This document shows positions 39,202 to 47,932 of a stretch of DNA of 64,000 nt, in pieces. Each line of letters begins with the position of its first letter. Position 1 is the first letter of the stretch. A program made the translations under genes and the position numbers. Below the pieces are notes generated by a model that did no database searches, had not been told where the DNA came from, and saw only the letters and a program-made list of their open reading frames with translations. The stretch comes from Alcanivorax limicola (GTDB taxonomy: Bacteria > Pseudomonadota > Gammaproteobacteria > Pseudomonadales > Alcanivoracaceae). The stretch lies in the NCBI RefSeq assembly GCF_019931215.1, contig NZ_JAIOUB010000002.1, forward strand, positions 744,001 to 808,000. The letters are read 5' to 3'.

Positions 39202-40523
39202 GGTGTCTCTCCGTGATGTGTCAGCAGCGAACGACCGGTCAGGACGTCGATGTCGGTCTGATAGCTGAAGGCGTCGGCCAGGGCACGCTGGTGACCGAGG
39301 GCAAGGCCGAGGAGCTCACGCTGGCTGGCAATCAGGTCGGCGAAACTGGCTTGCCCGGCCTGCCAGGCGGTCACGGTCACGGCCAGTGCCTGTTCTGCGC
39401 GTGGCAGCAGGCTGTCCTGGTAGAGGTGGGCGGTGCGCGCGGCCTGTTGCAGGTTGAACAGCGCAATCTCCAGGTCTGCCGCCAGCCGTTGCTGTTGTTC
39501 CTGCAACTGCCAGTGGCTGGCGCGATGCAGGGCGTCGGCTTCCGTGCGCTGGGCGCGGTAACGGCCACGCTGCAGGGGCAACTGGATGCCGACCATCAGC
39601 GCCAGCTCGTCCCGGGGCATCATGTCCTGGCGCATGTACTCCAGACCCAGTTTCAGATCCGGCCGGCCGGCGCGGTCGGCCAGTTGCTGGCCACGGGCGC
39701 GCGCGTCGATCTGGTGACGCAGAGCATGTAGTTGCGGATTGTGCTCGGTCAGTGAGGTCAGCAGTGGCGCTGTGTCGTCGGGCGGTATGGGCGGGGCGGG
39801 CAAGGTGGTAGCGGGATGACCCAGTGCCGCGCTGTCGATAGCCAGGGCAGAGGCCAGCCGGGAGTGTGCGGCCTGCTGCTGGCTGCGCAGCGCCTGTTGT
39901 TCGTTAGCCAGCCGTGCCTGCTCATTCTGCAGCCGCAGCAGCGCTGGCAGGTCACTGCGACCGGCTTCATAACGGCGCCGGGTCTGCTCGGTCAGTTGGG
40001 TCAGCAGGGACAATTGTTCGCCAATCAGCGCCTCAGCGGCCTGACTCCAGGCATAGTCGATCCAGGCGCGACGCAGCTCACGCTCGACCGCTAACTGATT
40101 GGCATGCAGCGTGGCGCGGGCCGCATCGACCTCATGGTCGGCGCGCTGGCGTGTCAGTCCGCGCTTTCCCCACAACGGGATGGATTGAGTCACAGCCAGA
40201 CTCTGGTTGCCGGATTCGCGCAGGCCCTGATTCAGCTCGAGCATCGGATCGGGCCAGGCCGCCTCGCGCTGGCCGCGACTTGCGGCGGCGCCCACCAGCG
40301 CCTGACTGGCCTGCAGGCGCGGATGATGGTGGTATGCGTAGCGCACCATCTCGCTGAGCGAGGCGTCCGCATGTAGTGATTCTGGCGTTGTTGTGTCTGC
40401 GGTGGCTGGCGCAGGCCACAGCAGACCGAAGCACAGCAGCAGTGCCAACAGTCGCCGGCGGTGGCCGACGGCGGTGGGTGGTCTGGCAGCAACCCGGCGG
40501 GTCGCGAAGACAGTCTGTTGCAT
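39198..40523 (-). CDS. cusC: TolC-family outer-membrane factor (CusC/CzcC-like)
   Basis: This 441-residue outer-membrane channel has a signal sequence (about residues 24-42) but no lipobox, unlike the other factor at 25569. The typical repeats are present: HHHPRLQASQALVGAAASRGQREAAWPDPML and, later, EHNPQLHALRHQIDARARGQQLADRAGRPDLKLGLEYM. It is the first of the RND trio and overlaps cusB as ATGA. The AGGA run upstream of ATG 40523 is a fair ribosome-binding site. With the adaptor and pump it should form an export channel for Cu(I)/Ag(I). Confidence 0.88.
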   Translation of the reverse strand: MQQTVFATRRVAARPPTAVGHRRRLLALLLCFGLLWPAPATADTTTPESLHADASLSEMVRYAYHHHPRLQASQALVGAAASRGQREAAWPDPMLELNQGLRESGNQSLAVTQSIPLWGKRGLTRQRADHEVDAARATLHANQLAVERELRRAWIDYAWSQAAEALIGEQLSLLTQLTEQTRRRYEAGRSDLPALLRLQNEQARLANEQQALRSQQQAAHSRLASALAIDSAALGHPATTLPAPPIPPDDTAPLLTSLTEHNPQLHALRHQIDARARGQQLADRAGRPDLKLGLEYMRQDMMPRDELALMVGIQLPLQRGRYRAQRTEADALHRASHWQLQEQQQRLAADLEIALFNLQQAARTAHLYQDSLLPRAEQALAVTVTAWQAGQASFADLIASQRELLGLALGHQRALADAFSYQTDIDVLTGRSLLTHHGETP

Positions 40524-40577
40524 GAGAGGTATTCCTGAATAGCAAAGAACAAAGGCGCAGCCGTTGGCGGGCCCTGT

Positions 40578-40961
40578 TCAAATCAGGAAGGCCTGGTTCA
40601 TCAGATAAAAGGGTGGGCCATGGCGCGGCTGGATGGCTTGATCCGGCTGTGCCCGCGCGGGATGAGCGGGCAGCGCGTCGCCGTGGAGGACGCTCGCAGG
40701 CTGATGTGCGCTCTGCTCGAGCTCGGCCGGTATTTGCTCAGCGGCCTGACAGGGATAGCAATCACTTTCAGTTCCAGGCATCGCATTATCTGCAGCAAGC
40801 GGGCAGCCCGGCGGGTGTGTGCTCAGTGTTTCAGCGTGTGGCGGCAGTATGTTGGCTGCCAGCCCCAGGGTGGGACAGACCAGCAGGCTCCAGCACAGCA
40901 GCGTCGCCATCAGGGGCGAGGCGAGCCAGGCGCGGGCGCTTGGGTTGGCGATGCTGTGCAT
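40578..40961 (-). CDS. Small secreted protein heading the cus-like operon
   Basis: This 127-residue protein has a signal peptide or anchor (about 14-36, ending near GLAA) followed by a mature region with CPL, CYPC and several His residues (HAETLSTHPPGC, SAHQPASVLHGD). It ends in a hydrophobic patch (PPFYLMNQAFLI). I do not recognise a family, though its position and the Cys/His content resemble the product at 25050, which heads the other copper operon. Metal binding is possible. The 114 bases upstream (40962-41075) show no convincing metal-regulator box. Confidence 0.58.
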   Translation of the reverse strand: MHSIANPSARAWLASPLMATLLCWSLLVCPTLGLAANILPPHAETLSTHPPGCPLAADNAMPGTESDCYPCQAAEQIPAELEQSAHQPASVLHGDALPAHPARAQPDQAIQPRHGPPFYLMNQAFLI

Positions 40962-41075
40962 GATAGGGGCCTGTTGGGCGGCGCTTTAAACCCATGGTGT
41001 TCCGGCGTGCGTGGTGCAGCAACGGCTATCGCAGCTTTTTTTGATCTGGGTCAGGATCATGACAGTACGCACCCT

Positions 41076-41753
41076 TCAGGCATTCAGGCATTGCGTGATA
41101 AAGCCCGCGATATCGCGAATCTGTGGCAGGCAGACCTCGTGCCCCATGGGGTAGCTTTGCCACGAGGGCTCCAGCCCCATTTCCCGCAACTGCACGGCGG
41201 CGCGCTCGCCCAGCATCATGGGCACCATGGGGTCGGCGCTGCCGTGATAGATGCGCACCGGCAAGCGCCGGTTGGCGTCGCTGGGGCGCGTGATGTCCGG
41301 CGTGGCCAGATAGGTGGATAACGCCATCAGGCCTGCCAGGGGTTTTTCAAACGTGAGGGCGGCGTGGTAGGCCACCGCGCCGCCTTGTGAAAAACCGGCC
41401 ACGATGATGCGGCGGCTGTCGATGCCGCGTGCGATTTCCCGCTCGATGAGGTCTGTGGTGCGGCGCGCGGATTCCAGCAACTGCGCTTCGTCCACGACAC
41501 GCTCCAGATCCATGGCCTTGATGTCATACCAGGCGGGCATGCGCATGCCGCCATTTACCGTGACCGGAATTTCCGGTGCGTGAGGAAAGATGAAACGCGC
41601 GGCGATGGATGACGGGAGCCGAAGCTCCGGCACGATGGGTTCAAAATCATGGCCGTTTGCGCCGAGGCCATGCAGCCAGATAATGGCAGCGTCGGCGTCG
41701 CGATGTTGCGGCTCGATCTCGACGGCAGGAAGAACGGGATGCTGATGCGTCAC
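41076..41753 (-). CDS. Carboxylesterase/phospholipase family serine hydrolase
   Basis: This 225-residue alpha/beta hydrolase resembles the acyl-protein thioesterase/carboxylesterase group. The oxyanion motif is IIWLHGLGANGHD (about 24-36), the nucleophile is in VAGFSQGGAVAYH (serine about residue 120), and the acid and histidine are probably in YHGSADPMV and PMGHEVC. The start is GTG 41753, with GGAG 6 bases upstream. It lies just outside the copper island, reading in the same direction, and I see no functional tie. Confidence 0.88.
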   Translation of the reverse strand: MTHQHPVLPAVEIEPQHRDADAAIIWLHGLGANGHDFEPIVPELRLPSSIAARFIFPHAPEIPVTVNGGMRMPAWYDIKAMDLERVVDEAQLLESARRTTDLIEREIARGIDSRRIIVAGFSQGGAVAYHAALTFEKPLAGLMALSTYLATPDITRPSDANRRLPVRIYHGSADPMVPMMLGERAAVQLREMGLEPSWQSYPMGHEVCLPQIRDIAGFITQCLNA

Positions 41754-41849
41754 TGAAGGCTCCGTTTATTTATTGCGCCCGGGTTTTTGCGAGCAGGCGT
41801 GTAAGGCAGGCGTGCAAGAACGCCGCAGTGTAGCACGCCCCGCAGCATC

Positions 41850-42242
41850 TCAAGGCTGCATCTGCCATTCACCATCCAGAAGCATGAACACCGCAGTCAG
41901 CGGCACGCTTTTGCGTTCGCCTTTCTCGAAGTCGCCGAAGCGATGCGTCATTTCGGCAACGGTGATGCTTTCTGCGGCGCTGCCGTGGCGCGCTTCCAGT
42001 TCGCTGCGGCTGATCAGCATCTCGGCTTCCAGTTGGCAGCGCACGCTGGCGATATCGCCCTGCTGTGTCGCACGACATTGATCAACGCCCACGATGCGTG
42101 CGTGCCGAGGGGCGCGCTCATGGGCTTCCTGTCTTGCAAGTTCTGCGCTGATCAGCTGCGCCCAGTCGGGTTCATGTTTCTGACATGCGGCCGCCATCAG
42201 AATGACAAATGTAACCGCTATACGCTGTACAAGGATTTTCAT
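41850..42242 (-). CDS. Uncharacterised small lipoprotein
   Basis: This 130-residue protein has a lipobox at LMAAAC (cysteine about residue 20). The mature part is charged and has one disulphide-capable pair (DQCRATQQGDIASVRC). I do not recognise the family. It is divergent from phoD across a 93-base gap and ends about 100 bases before the esterase gene. The gap holds the phoD ribosome-binding site (AGGGGA) and no evident Pho box. Confidence 0.62.
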   Translation of the reverse strand: MKILVQRIAVTFVILMAAACQKHEPDWAQLISAELARQEAHERAPRHARIVGVDQCRATQQGDIASVRCQLEAEMLISRSELEARHGSAAESITVAEMTHRFGDFEKGERKSVPLTAVFMLLDGEWQMQP

Positions 42243-42335
42243 TGCAGCTACCTAAAGTAACGTTATTGATACGTTCGTTCCAACTCGGTGGGCATAGCAT
42301 AGCGCACAGCGATCACCTGAGGGGAACAACAATTC

Positions 42336-44030
42336 ATGAACGACGACCGGCGTACGGTATTGAAGGGGCTTGCCGCTGTATCGGCAGCGGCAGTAACCGG
42401 TTGCGGGGGCAGCACATCCGGTGATCTGGCGACGCCGGATGTACCGCGTGGCACAGAGCAGCCCGTGGCGTTCGAGCACGGTGTTGCCTCCGGTGATCCG
42501 CTGTCGGACAGGGTCATGTTGTGGACGCGCGTGACGCCACAGAATACCGCGCCTCATGAGCAACCGGTGGTGCCGGTCACCGTTACCGTGGCCCACGATG
42601 TCGGCATGACGCAGACGGTCAGGCAATACCAGGCGCAAGCGCGGCCCGAACGGGATTACTGCGTCAAGGTGGATGCCACCGGGCTGCAACAGGACCGCTG
42701 GTACTACTATCAGTTTTCAGTGGGTAATCAGCGTTCGCCGGTGGGCCGCACCCGCACTTTCCCGGCTGCCGGTCGGTTCGTGGATCGGGCGCGGTTTGCC
42801 GTGGTGTCCTGCTCGAATTATGCCTTCGGTCTGTTTTCCGTCTATCGCGCTGTTGCCGAGCAGAGTGATCTGGATTTCGTGTTGCATCTTGGCGATTACA
42901 TTTACGAGTACGGCCCGGGCGAGTACGGCAATTTTCCTGATCGTGAGCCGTTGCCGCCCCGGGAAATCATTTCGCTGGCGGATTACCGCGCGCGTTACGC
43001 CCAGTATCGTACCGACACGGATCTGCAGCGCGCGCATCAGCAGTTCCCCATGATCTGCGTCTGGGACGATCACGAGAGCGCCAATGACAGCTGGATCGGT
43101 GGTGCCGAGAATCATCAGGTCGCCACGGAAGGCGATTGGGCGCCGCGCAAGGCTGCATCACAGCAGGCGTACTTCGAATGGCTGCCAATCCGCGAGCAGA
43201 CACCGGGCAACATCGAGCGGATATGGCGTGATTTCCGTTTCGGTGATCTGATTGATCTGTTCATGCTTGATACGCGGCTGGAAGGGCGCGATGAACCTTT
43301 ATCCGTGCCGTTTGATCCGGCCCGCAACAGCGCCAGCCGACGCATGATCAGTGAGGCCCAGTCACAATGGCTGCGCGATGGCCTGGCCGACTCGTCGGCG
43401 CGCTGGCGCGTGATCGGTCAACAGGTCATGTTTGCGCAGATCAATATTGCAGAGATTCCTGCCATTGACCCGCGGGTGCCTGAACTGCGCGGTAATCTTT
43501 CGGCGATCAATATGGACCAGTGGGATGGCTATGCGGCAGAACGCTTGCGGCTACTCAATCACATCCGGGATCAGGCCATTGATAATGTCGTGATCCTCAC
43601 CGGCGATATCCACAGCTCCTGGGCCAGTGAGGTCTACCGTAATCCGGTACCGATTACCGGCGAGCTGTTTGCACAGCCATTGGCGGCCGAGTTCGTGACG
43701 CCGTCGGTGACCTCACCGGGGTTTCCGGAAGGGCTGTCGGAATTGGCTGGCATCGCACTGCCCCTGGTCAATCCGCATATCCGCTACTTCGAGGGGAAGT
43801 CCCGCGGCTTTGTCCTGATGGATGTGAACCGGCAGCGCGCGCAGGCGGAATGGTACTACGTGCGCAGCATCACGGATTTTGATCAGCGCGGGCAGCTCGA
43901 CCTGTCACGCACCAAGAGCATGAAAGTGGACAGCGGCAGCAGTCGCCTCGTGCGTGATCCACCGCTATCACGACCACGTACCCTGCGCACTGCGCTGAAT
44001 AACCCGTCCACGCCGGAGATCCTGTCATGA
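42336..44030 (+). CDS. phoD: PhoD-type alkaline phosphatase
   Basis: PhoD enzymes release phosphate from phosphomono- and diesters outside the cytoplasm. The 564-residue protein begins with a twin-arginine signal DDRRTVLKGLAAVSA, which also has a lipobox-like VTGC at about residue 28, so it may be anchored. The N-terminal domain FEHGVASGDPLSDRVMLWTRVTP and the metal-site motifs VSCSNYAFGLFSVY, HLGDYIYEYG, WDDHESANDSW and LTGDIHSSWAS are all present. Its TGA overlaps the next ATG (ATGA), so it forms an operon with the metallophosphatase. Confidence 0.93.
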   Translation: MNDDRRTVLKGLAAVSAAAVTGCGGSTSGDLATPDVPRGTEQPVAFEHGVASGDPLSDRVMLWTRVTPQNTAPHEQPVVPVTVTVAHDVGMTQTVRQYQAQARPERDYCVKVDATGLQQDRWYYYQFSVGNQRSPVGRTRTFPAAGRFVDRARFAVVSCSNYAFGLFSVYRAVAEQSDLDFVLHLGDYIYEYGPGEYGNFPDREPLPPREIISLADYRARYAQYRTDTDLQRAHQQFPMICVWDDHESANDSWIGGAENHQVATEGDWAPRKAASQQAYFEWLPIREQTPGNIERIWRDFRFGDLIDLFMLDTRLEGRDEPLSVPFDPARNSASRRMISEAQSQWLRDGLADSSARWRVIGQQVMFAQINIAEIPAIDPRVPELRGNLSAINMDQWDGYAAERLRLLNHIRDQAIDNVVILTGDIHSSWASEVYRNPVPITGELFAQPLAAEFVTPSVTSPGFPEGLSELAGIALPLVNPHIRYFEGKSRGFVLMDVNRQRAQAEWYYVRSITDFDQRGQLDLSRTKSMKVDSGSSRLVRDPPLSRPRTLRTALNNPSTPEILS

Positions 44031-46099
44031 AGCCTGTGCTACCCGTCTCGAGTGTATTGTTGGCGGCATTGATGCTGGCCGCCTGCGGAGGTGATTCCTC
44101 CGTGGGAGGGACAGCCACCACGCCGCCGGGCGTTACGCCGCCTGACACGTCGCCGCCGACTGGTGGCGAATCGCCGGCGCGTGTGCGCTTCATCGCCATG
44201 GGAGATTCCGGCACCGGATCGCCGCAGCACTATGCCGTGGCCCGTGCCATGGCCGAGGTATGTGAGCGTAAAGCCGGTCTCGATGATCAGGCCATGCCGG
44301 GCTGCGAATTCGTGCTGGGCTTCGGGGACAACATCTACGAGTCCGGCGTCACGCACGTCTACGATGAACAGTTCGAGGAAAAATTCGAGCTGCCCTTCGA
44401 GCCGGTCGAGCTGCCGTTCTACATGATTCTGGGCAATCACGATAACACCGGCTTTATTGGTGGTGATGGTGCAGGCAATGCCCGTGGTGAATTCCAGGTG
44501 GATTACCACTTTCGTGCTGATCGGATGACGGATCGCTGGCAGATGCCGGACCGCTACTATCGGTTCAGCTGGGGCGAGAATGCCAACGGCGAGCCGTTGA
44601 TTGAATTCTTTGGTCTGGACTCGAATCAGATTGCCGGTGGTTTTGCTGACGCCAATTTCAATTATTCCTACCAGCGTTATGGTTTGCAGCAGCTGTCCTG
44701 GGCCAAAGAAGGTATTCGTCAATCGCCGGCAACCTTTCGTGTTGCCATGGCGCATCACCCTTACATCTCGAATGGTCTGCACGGTAACGCGGGCAATTAC
44801 GACGGTATCCCCGGTGCCTTGCTGCCGGTGCTGGCAGGCCAGCGCTGGCGCGACTTCCTCGAGGAAGGCATCTGTGATCAGGCCGATTTCTACATGTCGG
44901 GGCATGACCACGATCTGCAGCAGCTGAAACCCGTGGCGCGCTGCGGGCGCACCGAGTTTGTCGTCAGCGGCGCTGCGGGCAAGACACGAGGCCTGACGGA
45001 TGAATCGCGCAACCCTGCGCATTTTCAGCGGGGTGATGTATATGGCTTCTTCTGGATGGAAGCGGTCGATGCGGTGCCTGCGCTGGGGCGACCCGCGCAA
45101 CTCTGCACGGAAGCCTACGTTGTCGATCCTGAGGACGAGGCCGGTCTGGGCATCGTGGCGAATGATGTGCTGGTTCCGGCATACCGCCACTGTTACGACC
45201 AGCAGCCGCTGGCCGGCATGCAGACACCGAACCGGTTTTCTTCCGTGCCGTTCATCGGCCCGGCGCTGCAGGAACTGGCCGGCGATAGCACCGGCTTCGA
45301 TCCGTCTTTCAGCGGTCCTTTGCAGGCCTTTCAATCAGCACTGACATCGGGCCTTAATCTTGCTGTGACGGAACTGCCGGAGGGGCCCCAGCAGGAAGCC
45401 ATCTCCGCACTGGTGGGTGGTCTGGACGTGCTGTTCAACAGCCTGGACAGCATGGCGTCCTTGCTGGGCGGCGATGACGAGGATGCGGCCGAGCAGAGTC
45501 TGCTGTCCGTGATCGAAGCGGCCAATGTGCTCAGCGGGATCGACACGTCAGAATTCCCGGCGCCGTTCGATCAACTGGGTACGGCGTTTGCACTGCTCGC
45601 CAATGGTGTTGGCGGCATGGATCGGGAGCCGGGCCAAGAGGGCGGTTCCGTGCGGGAAGACCTGGTGTTGATCGCCGGCCCGCTGCTGCAATTGTCCCGC
45701 AACATCGAGAATATTCTGGAAGGCGTCGGCACACAGACGGCGGAAGTGCCGGTGCTCGCCGGTATTACCCGTGTGCTGGGCACCGTGTCCCAGGGGGCGG
45801 CGCTGGCGTTGGCGGATGTGGTGAATCTGGATTCCAGCGCGGGCGTCGCCACGCTGGTCGGTCATCTTCAGGCGGTGCTGGATACGGTCGCGCGTGACGT
45901 GCTGCTGCTGGATATGTTTTCTGAAGATGCAGGCGATACGGCGGTGCTGCCTGGCCAGTTTCTCTCCGCAGGCCTGTTGTCTGTAACGCGGGAAGTGGCG
46001 TTTCATCTGGACCAGTATGCGTTGACGCCGCTGGGTGAGATTCTGGAATTGCTGTCACCGGTGACCAACTTGCTGGCGGGCTTGCTCGGGCGCGGCTGA
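44027..46099 (+). CDS. Lipoprotein metallophosphatase (purple acid phosphatase-like) with long C-terminal extension
   Basis: This 690-residue lipoprotein has the lipobox LMLAAC (cysteine about residue 20) and a Pro/Thr linker. Its calcineurin-like domain shows FIAMGDSGTG (about 56-65), FGDNIYESG, ILGNHDN, MAHHPYISNG and GHDHDLQ (about 288-294), in the pattern of tartrate-resistant acid phosphatases. After about residue 400 a 290-residue Leu/Ala-rich helical region follows which I do not recognise. Coupled to phoD, it probably releases phosphate from organic phosphates at the envelope (inference). Confidence 0.85.
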   Translation: MKPVLPVSSVLLAALMLAACGGDSSVGGTATTPPGVTPPDTSPPTGGESPARVRFIAMGDSGTGSPQHYAVARAMAEVCERKAGLDDQAMPGCEFVLGFGDNIYESGVTHVYDEQFEEKFELPFEPVELPFYMILGNHDNTGFIGGDGAGNARGEFQVDYHFRADRMTDRWQMPDRYYRFSWGENANGEPLIEFFGLDSNQIAGGFADANFNYSYQRYGLQQLSWAKEGIRQSPATFRVAMAHHPYISNGLHGNAGNYDGIPGALLPVLAGQRWRDFLEEGICDQADFYMSGHDHDLQQLKPVARCGRTEFVVSGAAGKTRGLTDESRNPAHFQRGDVYGFFWMEAVDAVPALGRPAQLCTEAYVVDPEDEAGLGIVANDVLVPAYRHCYDQQPLAGMQTPNRFSSVPFIGPALQELAGDSTGFDPSFSGPLQAFQSALTSGLNLAVTELPEGPQQEAISALVGGLDVLFNSLDSMASLLGGDDEDAAEQSLLSVIEAANVLSGIDTSEFPAPFDQLGTAFALLANGVGGMDREPGQEGGSVREDLVLIAGPLLQLSRNIENILEGVGTQTAEVPVLAGITRVLGTVSQGAALALADVVNLDSSAGVATLVGHLQAVLDTVARDVLLLDMFSEDAGDTAVLPGQFLSAGLLSVTREVAFHLDQYALTPLGEILELLSPVTNLLAGLLGRG

Positions 46100-46170
46100 C
46101 CCGGCCGGGCTTCCGGGGTATCATGGCGCCTGTTTTTACTTCACATGCCTGCCTGACACGAGAGACCGCC

Positions 46171-46602
46171 ATGACTGAAAATCAGCGCCTGATTCAGCTT
46201 GTCACCCTGCGACGCAGAGCCATGCTCACGGTATTTGTGGTGTGCATTCTGCTGGGGCTGATTATTCTGGCGGCGCTTGGCGGTTACGTCACCCTGCCGC
46301 CGGACCTGGCCCGCTCCGTGTTTATCGCGTTCAGCGTGTCGGCGCTGACGACGCTGGTATTCACCGGCATGCTGATGTTCGTCGTGCGCAGCCCGGCATG
46401 GGGTATCGGGTTCGCGCTGCTGGGGCTGGTGGCGTTGATGGGGCGCATTCTCTTCGTCCCTGCAGTGATCGTGATCATTGCCAATCGCATGGCGGAGCAG
46501 AAACTCAAGGAACTGCGCGCCGCAGAGGCAGAGAAGCTGGCTGCGGCTGCGCGGGCCGCAGAGGAAGAAGAGAGCGAGTCGTCGGGCGATCAGTCCGCCT
46601 GA
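46171..46602 (+). CDS. Uncharacterised small membrane protein
   Basis: This 143-residue protein has three predicted membrane helices (about 18-38, 50-72 and 75-102) and a charged, alanine/glutamate-rich cytoplasmic tail (AEAEKLAAAARAAEEEESESS) that may form a coiled coil. I do not recognise the family. I chose ATG 46171 (MTENQ), preceded by GAGAG; the frame is open 16 codons further upstream. It follows the metallophosphatase on the same strand after 71 bases. Confidence 0.62.
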   Translation: MTENQRLIQLVTLRRRAMLTVFVVCILLGLIILAALGGYVTLPPDLARSVFIAFSVSALTTLVFTGMLMFVVRSPAWGIGFALLGLVALMGRILFVPAVIVIIANRMAEQKLKELRAAEAEKLAAAARAAEEEESESSGDQSA

Positions 46603-46656
46603 TTCGCTCTCTCTGCTGCGCTCGGCGCTCTTGCCGTGAGTAGTGCTCGGGTTTAT

Positions 46657-47820
46657 TCAGGCAACGTCAGACGTCGCGTCGGATGTTGCCGCACCGCTCT
46701 CGGCGTGGGCCGCCTTGCCGATGTTCGCCAGCCAGTCTGCCACCACCGGCCAGTTATCCACCGGCGCATTGCTGCCCCCCAGAATACCCATGTGCCCGCC
46801 TTTGACGACATGATGCGTGATCGCGGCAGCAGGCATCTGCTGGCGCAGTGCAAGGCTGCAATCCGCCGTCACGATGGTGTCCTGGCGCCCCGTGATCAAC
46901 AGCACCGGTGTGGAAACGCTGGCCAGATCGCCACGCTGATGGCGCATGGGCAAACGCCCCCGAGCGACGCAGTTGTCGGTCCACAGATGACGCACGATGT
47001 CCTGGATCACGGCGCCGGGGTAGGCAAACATGTCGTCCAGAAACGCGGCGTTGGTGGCGTGGTTGCTGACGTATTGCCGGTCATCCAGATTGCGCAGCAG
47101 GTCCAGATACCCCTTGAGCGTGGACACCGGCGTGACCGCCTTGAAGCTCAGTGCATTGACCCAGCCCGGTGAGCGCAGCAGGGCCGCAGGCAGCTGATGC
47201 ACGTGGCGCCCGGTGCGGCGCTTGAGTCCGCGCAACTGGCGGGACAGGCGCTGATATTGCACGCCGAGGGCGCCGTTGGCGTGATAGTCGCCGGGCGCGC
47301 CGATCAGTGACAGGGCGGCGATATCGGGATCGTCGCCCAGCGCGGTATAGCAATAACTGAACAGCGCGCCGAAGCTCCAGCCATGCAGCGCCAGCTTCTG
47401 GCTGCCGCTGTGCTGGCGCACCTCCGCCAGCAGCTTTGGCAGCCAGTCAGCGAAATAGGTTTCCAGCGTCCACGCATCGTGCCGACGGCGCGGCCGTCCC
47501 CAGTCAATCAGATACACCTCGAAGCCCCGGGCGCGCAGATAACGCACCAGGCTGCGATCCTCGAACAGATCGTAAAGCAGGGTGTTGGCCGCCAGCGGGG
47601 TGACCAGCACCAGCGGGATCGGCTGCCGGGTCTGTGTCACAGGCAGGGTTTCACCGTTGACGATGATGTGCTCGTCGGTCAGCGGCGGGTAGTAGCGCAG
47701 GCTGACGATGTCGTCGCTGAAGATGACCTCGAACGGGGTGCGGTTGGCCTGTATCAGATCCGCAGGCCGGCGCAGCCAGTCCCGGGCGTTCTGGTAACGG
47801 TGGCGCAGTGCTGAGAGCAT
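46657..47820 (-). CDS. PhaC-like alpha/beta hydrolase with serine nucleophile
   Basis: This 387-residue protein resembles poly(3-hydroxyalkanoate) synthase-type hydrolases, with PIPLVLVTPLAANTLLYDLFEDRSLVRYLRARGFEVYLIDWG (about 67-109). The nucleophile elbow is HGWSFG (serine about residue 146), whereas true PhaC has cysteine in GxCxGG, so polyester synthesis is unlikely. The acid is probably in ITGRQDTIV and the histidine in KGGHMGILGG. It may instead be an esterase or a depolymerase-like enzyme (inference). It is transcribed toward the membrane protein and is not in an obvious operon. Confidence 0.8.
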   Translation of the reverse strand: MLSALRHRYQNARDWLRRPADLIQANRTPFEVIFSDDIVSLRYYPPLTDEHIIVNGETLPVTQTRQPIPLVLVTPLAANTLLYDLFEDRSLVRYLRARGFEVYLIDWGRPRRRHDAWTLETYFADWLPKLLAEVRQHSGSQKLALHGWSFGALFSYCYTALGDDPDIAALSLIGAPGDYHANGALGVQYQRLSRQLRGLKRRTGRHVHQLPAALLRSPGWVNALSFKAVTPVSTLKGYLDLLRNLDDRQYVSNHATNAAFLDDMFAYPGAVIQDIVRHLWTDNCVARGRLPMRHQRGDLASVSTPVLLITGRQDTIVTADCSLALRQQMPAAAITHHVVKGGHMGILGGSNAPVDNWPVVADWLANIGKAAHAESGAATSDATSDVA

Positions 47821-47932
47821 GAAGGTGACCTGTGAGGCGTTGCAAAGGCGGGCGACAGTGTAGCCATGGTGGCGCTTGCGCCATTGGCCGCAGCGCCGGG
47901 CGCTTGTCCCGGTCCCTGCCTTGGCCTCGGCG

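Noticed and set aside
22246-40961. Copper cluster as an integrated mobile island
   Set aside because: The gene content suggests transfer, but I found no integrase, transposase, tRNA or flanking direct repeats, so mobility is not claimed.
40962-41075. CueR- or CopR-type operator before the cus-like operon
   Set aside because: I compared the sequence with the copA dyad and with two-component copper boxes; only weak partial matches occur.
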